A stretch of 37,827 nucleotides of DNA from Methanoregula sp. (GTDB lineage: Archaea; Halobacteriota; Methanomicrobia; Methanomicrobiales; Methanospirillaceae), in NCBI GenBank assembly GCA_030651815.1, contig JAUSBW010000236.1:1-37827 (forward strand). Direction: 5' to 3'. This document shows positions 35,381-37,827 of this stretch, in pieces. The position numbers were made by a program, and so were the translations under genes. Numbering within the stretch: the stretch's first letter is position 1; each line of letters begins with the position of its first letter. Under the pieces are notes generated by a model, which was not told the origin of the DNA, ran no database searches, and saw nothing but the letters and a program-made list of their open reading frames with translations.

Positions 35381-35496
35381 GTTATACAACGCCAACCCAA
35401 TCCTTACTGATTTCATGCAGGCAGAAAAAACCCGCACTGATACTTGCAGAATCTCAAATCCGATCATGATACCTGATCCAATAAACCTGAAAATTG

Positions 35497-35742
35497 TTAC
35501 GAATACACGGTATCCCGGTGTTCAAAGGTATGAAAAATAAGACAATCTCCTGTATGTTCATAAAGGATGCGAAACGGTGGCACATGTACACTTCGCAGGC
35601 CGGTGAGTTCATATCTCAGGGGCTTTCCGGCACGAGGATTGTCAATAATTTTCTCTACGATCTTCTTCGCTTTTGTTTGCATGGCTTTATCCCGAACCTT
35701 TTTGATTCCCCGACGGAATTCGTGGGTATACGTGATGTGCAT
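35497..35742 (-). CDS. RelE/ParE-superfamily toxin
   Basis: From the chosen ATG at 35742 the protein has about 81 residues, beginning MHITYTHEFRRGIKKVRD, with AKKIVEKIIDNPRAGKPLRYELTGLRS (in parts) and the core strands VPPFRILYEH and LIFHTFEHRDTVYS. This is the compact RelE-like mRNA interferase or ParE-like fold with basic and aromatic C-terminal residues. The start is chosen because it falls 1 nt after the antitoxin stop; a longer reading to 35787 would overlap the antitoxin. It probably blocks translation when unpaired. Confidence 0.8.
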   Translation of the reverse strand: MHITYTHEFRRGIKKVRDKAMQTKAKKIVEKIIDNPRAGKPLRYELTGLRSVHVPPFRILYEHTGDCLIFHTFEHRDTVYS

Positions 35743-35743
35743 G

Positions 35744-35959
35744 TCATTCCCAGATGCTGTCGAGATCATCAGCCGAGGATAGTTCACATACCCTGCCGGC
35801 TTTTACGTCTTTTCTCGAACGGTCAATCTGTTTCATCAACTGTGGCGTATTGAGTATTTCGATGGTTTCGATTACTTCCTCGAGTTCGTTATTCAATCGT
35901 TTCAGTGTTAAAAACGCCTCAGGGCTTATCACAACAGGTGCCGTTGATGTATCTTCCAT
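35744..35959 (-). CDS. antitoxin partner of the RelE-like toxin
   Basis: The likely 71-residue antitoxin begins MEDTSTAPVVIS and has a coiled, acidic helix region (LNNELEEVIETIEIL) followed by SRKDVKAGRVCEL, typical of small RelB- or Phd-like antitoxins paired with RelE toxins. The same frame stays open upstream to 36241 for 94 more codons, but that part resembles no antitoxin, and an ATG six codons earlier (35977) is also possible. It precedes the toxin by 1 nt, the standard order. Confidence 0.7.
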   Translation of the reverse strand: MEDTSTAPVVISPEAFLTLKRLNNELEEVIETIEILNTPQLMKQIDRSRKDVKAGRVCELSSADDLDSIWE

Positions 35960-35993
35960 TTGATATGCCACTCTCATACACCTGAATTGATCG

Positions 35994-36012
35994 ACATACA
36001 ATTTATGTATGT
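35994..36012. promoter_or_regulatory. candidate toxin-antitoxin operator palindrome
   Basis: ACATACA, five bases (ATTTA), TGTATGT forms a perfect 7-bp inverted repeat 35-50 bp ahead of the antitoxin start and includes a TATA-like ATAAAT on the minus strand. Toxin-antitoxin operons are usually repressed by their own complex at such palindromes. Confidence 0.5.
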
Positions 36013-36411
36013 TGATAAGCGGCAAAAAAGCGGACATATACGTCAGAATGACGTTTATGCATTGAAGATGAAAATGAATACACGCATTTTCTTGCCAGAT
36101 TATTTCATCGGATTCTTGTGCAGCATAAACCGCTCGTGCATGGTCAGGATTACTTAAGCGCACCAGATACCCATTGATCAAAGCAGCATGCGTTTTCTCA
36201 TGGATGACCTTCCAGTACCGGGCAATATCCCGGTAAATCAAATGCGGATTGTCCTTGCACCTGTTGAGTTATCAGGAGTATCAACAATCAGGTTCACAAT
36301 CCAGACATCGACACTTTAACAGCGCCCGGTACAACATTCGTGTCATTGTACGCCGCTCTGATGAGATTCCGGTTTTCACAACACAGATATCGGGACTGGA
36401 ATCTTCGCGTG
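36013..36411. other. stretch without a supported gene
   Basis: About 400 bp between the antitoxin operator and the galU fragment. The minus strand has an open frame from 36241 that runs on into the antitoxin, but its residues resemble no family I know. I see no RNA gene or transposase relic here. It may be DNA brought in with the toxin-antitoxin module. Confidence 0.4.
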
Positions 36412-36495
36412 CATCTCCATTGGCATCGATTTAGTGACCGGCAGGAACCGGGTTCCAAGTCCTGCCACCGGAATAACTGCCTTTTTTACGTTCAT
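36412..36495 (-). pseudogene. galU N-terminal scrap after the dehydrogenase
   Basis: An ATG directly after the dehydrogenase TAG opens 28 codons that read [20 protein letters not shown] then TKSMPMEM, the GalU nucleotide-binding signature. The frame then loses similarity. This is a second, truncated galU in the position expected for an ugd-galU operon. Confidence 0.85.
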
Positions 36496-37760
36496 CTACC
36501 AGCAGACTCCTTCATAAATTGCGGCTTCCTTCCGGGCTTTGTCAATACGTCTCCCATCGATGACCGTTTTACCACGGTAATCGAGATCCTCGAATTCTTT
36601 CCATTCGGTCACGATGAGGACGGCATCAGCATTCAACACATCCATGGCTTTTTCCGCATATGAAATATCCGTAAAAAGAGGTCTGAAATTATTTGTCGCA
36701 ACCGGATCATACACAATAATTTTTGCTCCTTCCCTGTGCAGCGCTTCAATAATCGGGATCGCCCGGCTCTCCCGCACATCATCGCTATCCGGTTTGAAGG
36801 CAAGCCCGAGAATACCTATCATTTTTCCCGTGATATCCATATGATGCTTCAAAAGCTCGATCATCTTTGCTGGCTGATCCTCATTCGTTTCTATCACTGC
36901 ATTGAGGATCTGCGGTTCAACACCCAGCGTGCGTGCATGAGCGATCAGAGCCCGGACATCCTTCGGGAATCACGAACCCCCAAAACCAATACCGGACCGG
37001 AAGAAGTGTGGGTTGATGCGGGCATCCAGTCCGACTCCTTTGAACACTTCATAGCTATCGATACCCATCTTTTTACAGAGATTTCCGATCTCGTTTGCGA
37101 AACTGATCTTCGTTGCAAGAAACGCATTACTCGTGTATTTGATCATCTCGGATGTACGGATCGTTGTCGCATAGAGGGGAACATTGAGCGGTTTGTACAG
37201 TTCTTCAAGAATGGTGCGGGTTTTTACGTCATTTGTCCCGATCACAACCCGGTCGGAATGGAAAAAATCCTCAACCGCACTTCCTTCTTTCAGGAACTCA
37301 GGGTTTGAAGCAATGCCAAAATCCACAAACGCTTTTTTCCCGGATTCTTTCTCCAGGATCGGGATGACAAGCGTTTCGGATGTCCCGGGAAGCACGGTAC
37401 TTTTTACGATGATTGTATGATGCCCATCATCAGAAGCCAGAATTTTACCAATCGTGTGGGACACATCCCGTACCTGATCCAGATCGATTGAGCCATCGTC
37501 ATTCGATGGTGTTCCGACGCAGATAAACGTAAGGGCAGTCTTCCGGATTGCATCCGGCAAATCGACTGTTGTTGTAATCTTTGACAGGTTTTTTTCCAGG
37601 AGTTGATCCAATCCCGGTTCATAAATGGGACTCTTTCCCGATTGGATCAGATCCAGTTTTTTTTGTCTCTTCCGACAAAAATTATCTCATGCCCTAGCTC
37701 TGCAAGACACGCGCCGGTGACAGCGCCGACATATCCAGTACCAATAATTGAAATTTTCAT
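36496..37760 (-). pseudogene. UDP-sugar 6-dehydrogenase with UGA at the catalytic Cys and an N-terminal frameshift
   Basis: If repaired, this 421-residue enzyme would oxidise UDP-glucose or UDP-GlcNAc to the uronate with two NAD (UgdH/WbpA type). The N-terminus begins [16 protein letters not shown] with a Rossmann glycine motif. VGTPSNDDGS, STVLPGTS, NPEFLKEGSAVEDF, EMIKYTSNAFLATKISF, FRSGIGFGGS and FPKDVRAL, then ILGLAFKPDSDDVRES follow. A run of eight T (37657-37664) shifts the frame after residue 32; one more base restores it. Codon 264, expected to be the catalytic Cys in GGSCFPKD, is TGA (36970-36972), and the frame is otherwise open to TAG at 36496. It could be a pseudogene, or the UGA could be recoded. 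Confidence 0.88.
36970..36972 (-). other. in-frame UGA at the catalytic cysteine position
   Basis: The minus strand reads GGT TCG TGA TTC CCG AAG, where the family has GGS-Cys-FPK. The codons on both sides are in the same frame for hundreds of bases, so this is a single-base difference from TGC or TGT, not an indel. UGA is the selenocysteine codon. Confidence 0.9.
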
Positions 37761-37827
37761 AAAAATGCACATTTTTTTCATCTGAATATCAACAGTTCAT
37801 TTCACCAGAACGTTGCTGTATACTAAT

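Noticed and set aside
36013-36411. SECIS-like hairpin after the dehydrogenase
   Set aside because: By eye I found no convincing stem with the archaeal SECIS pattern; it needs a folding search, so I do not claim one.
36736-37308. Long plus-strand open frame (190 codons) opposite the dehydrogenase
   Set aside because: It is antisense to a well-recognised gene and its residues show no family pattern; a shadow of codon bias.
1-37827. CRISPR arrays, tRNA or rRNA genes
   Set aside because: No regularly spaced direct repeats and no recognisable tRNA or rRNA sequence were seen.

Overview
The window looks archaeal, most likely a methanogenic euryarchaeon of the Methanomicrobiales type. I infer this from AT-rich TATA boxes ahead of some genes, GGAGG-type ribosome sites and the style of the gene set; no marker gene settles it. 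It is a surface or secreted polysaccharide (or S-layer glycan) biosynthesis locus with many scars of mobile elements. There are no tRNA, rRNA or CRISPR features that I can see.

Layout. 1-2200: an IS21-family element (istA, istB, right end at 2200; left tip outside the window) that has cut off the 3' end of an MBOAT O-acyltransferase gene. 2201-4495: that broken acyltransferase and its SGNH/DltD-like partner. 4927-6555 (+): a multi-pass GT-C type glycosyltransferase. 6635-8476: AsnB-type amidotransferase. 8965-10074 (+): intact UDP-GlcNAc 2-epimerase. 10108-14096: two GT4 glycosyltransferases, a polysaccharide deacetylase, a small unknown gene and a decayed wecB copy. 14154-16733: relics of IS21, IS1634-like and IS66 elements and of an aminotransferase, around a cobalamin-type radical SAM gene. 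16757-27624: a compact minus-strand block of methyltransferases, flippase, FemAB-like transferase, glycosyltransferase, formyltransferase, deacetylase-like protein, phosphoesterase, epimerase and ATP-grasp enzyme, many with overlapping ends. 28068-37760: nucleotide-sugar supply, with an SDR epimerase, two aminotransferases, an acetyltransferase, an oxidoreductase, galU, a toxin-antitoxin pair and a UDP-sugar dehydrogenase.

How they work together. The right end resembles the Wbp route: UDP-sugar 6-dehydrogenase (WbpA-like), oxidoreductase (WbpB-like), aminotransferase (WbpE-like), acetyltransferase (WbpD-like) and 2-epimerase (WbpI-like), making UDP-diacetamido uronic acids. In this copy two links look broken: the dehydrogenase has a UGA codon at its catalytic cysteine plus a frameshift, and the WbpI-like gene is fused to an aminotransferase fragment. 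Glycosyltransferases assemble the repeat unit, the flippase exports it, and methyl, formyl, acyl and possibly aminoacyl groups decorate it.

The most notable observations are the in-frame UGA at the dehydrogenase catalytic cysteine, nested galU/ugd end fragments around the toxin-antitoxin module, the aminotransferase-epimerase chimera, and single-base indels in homopolymer runs in four genes or fragments. The last point means assembly error must be excluded before calling biology.
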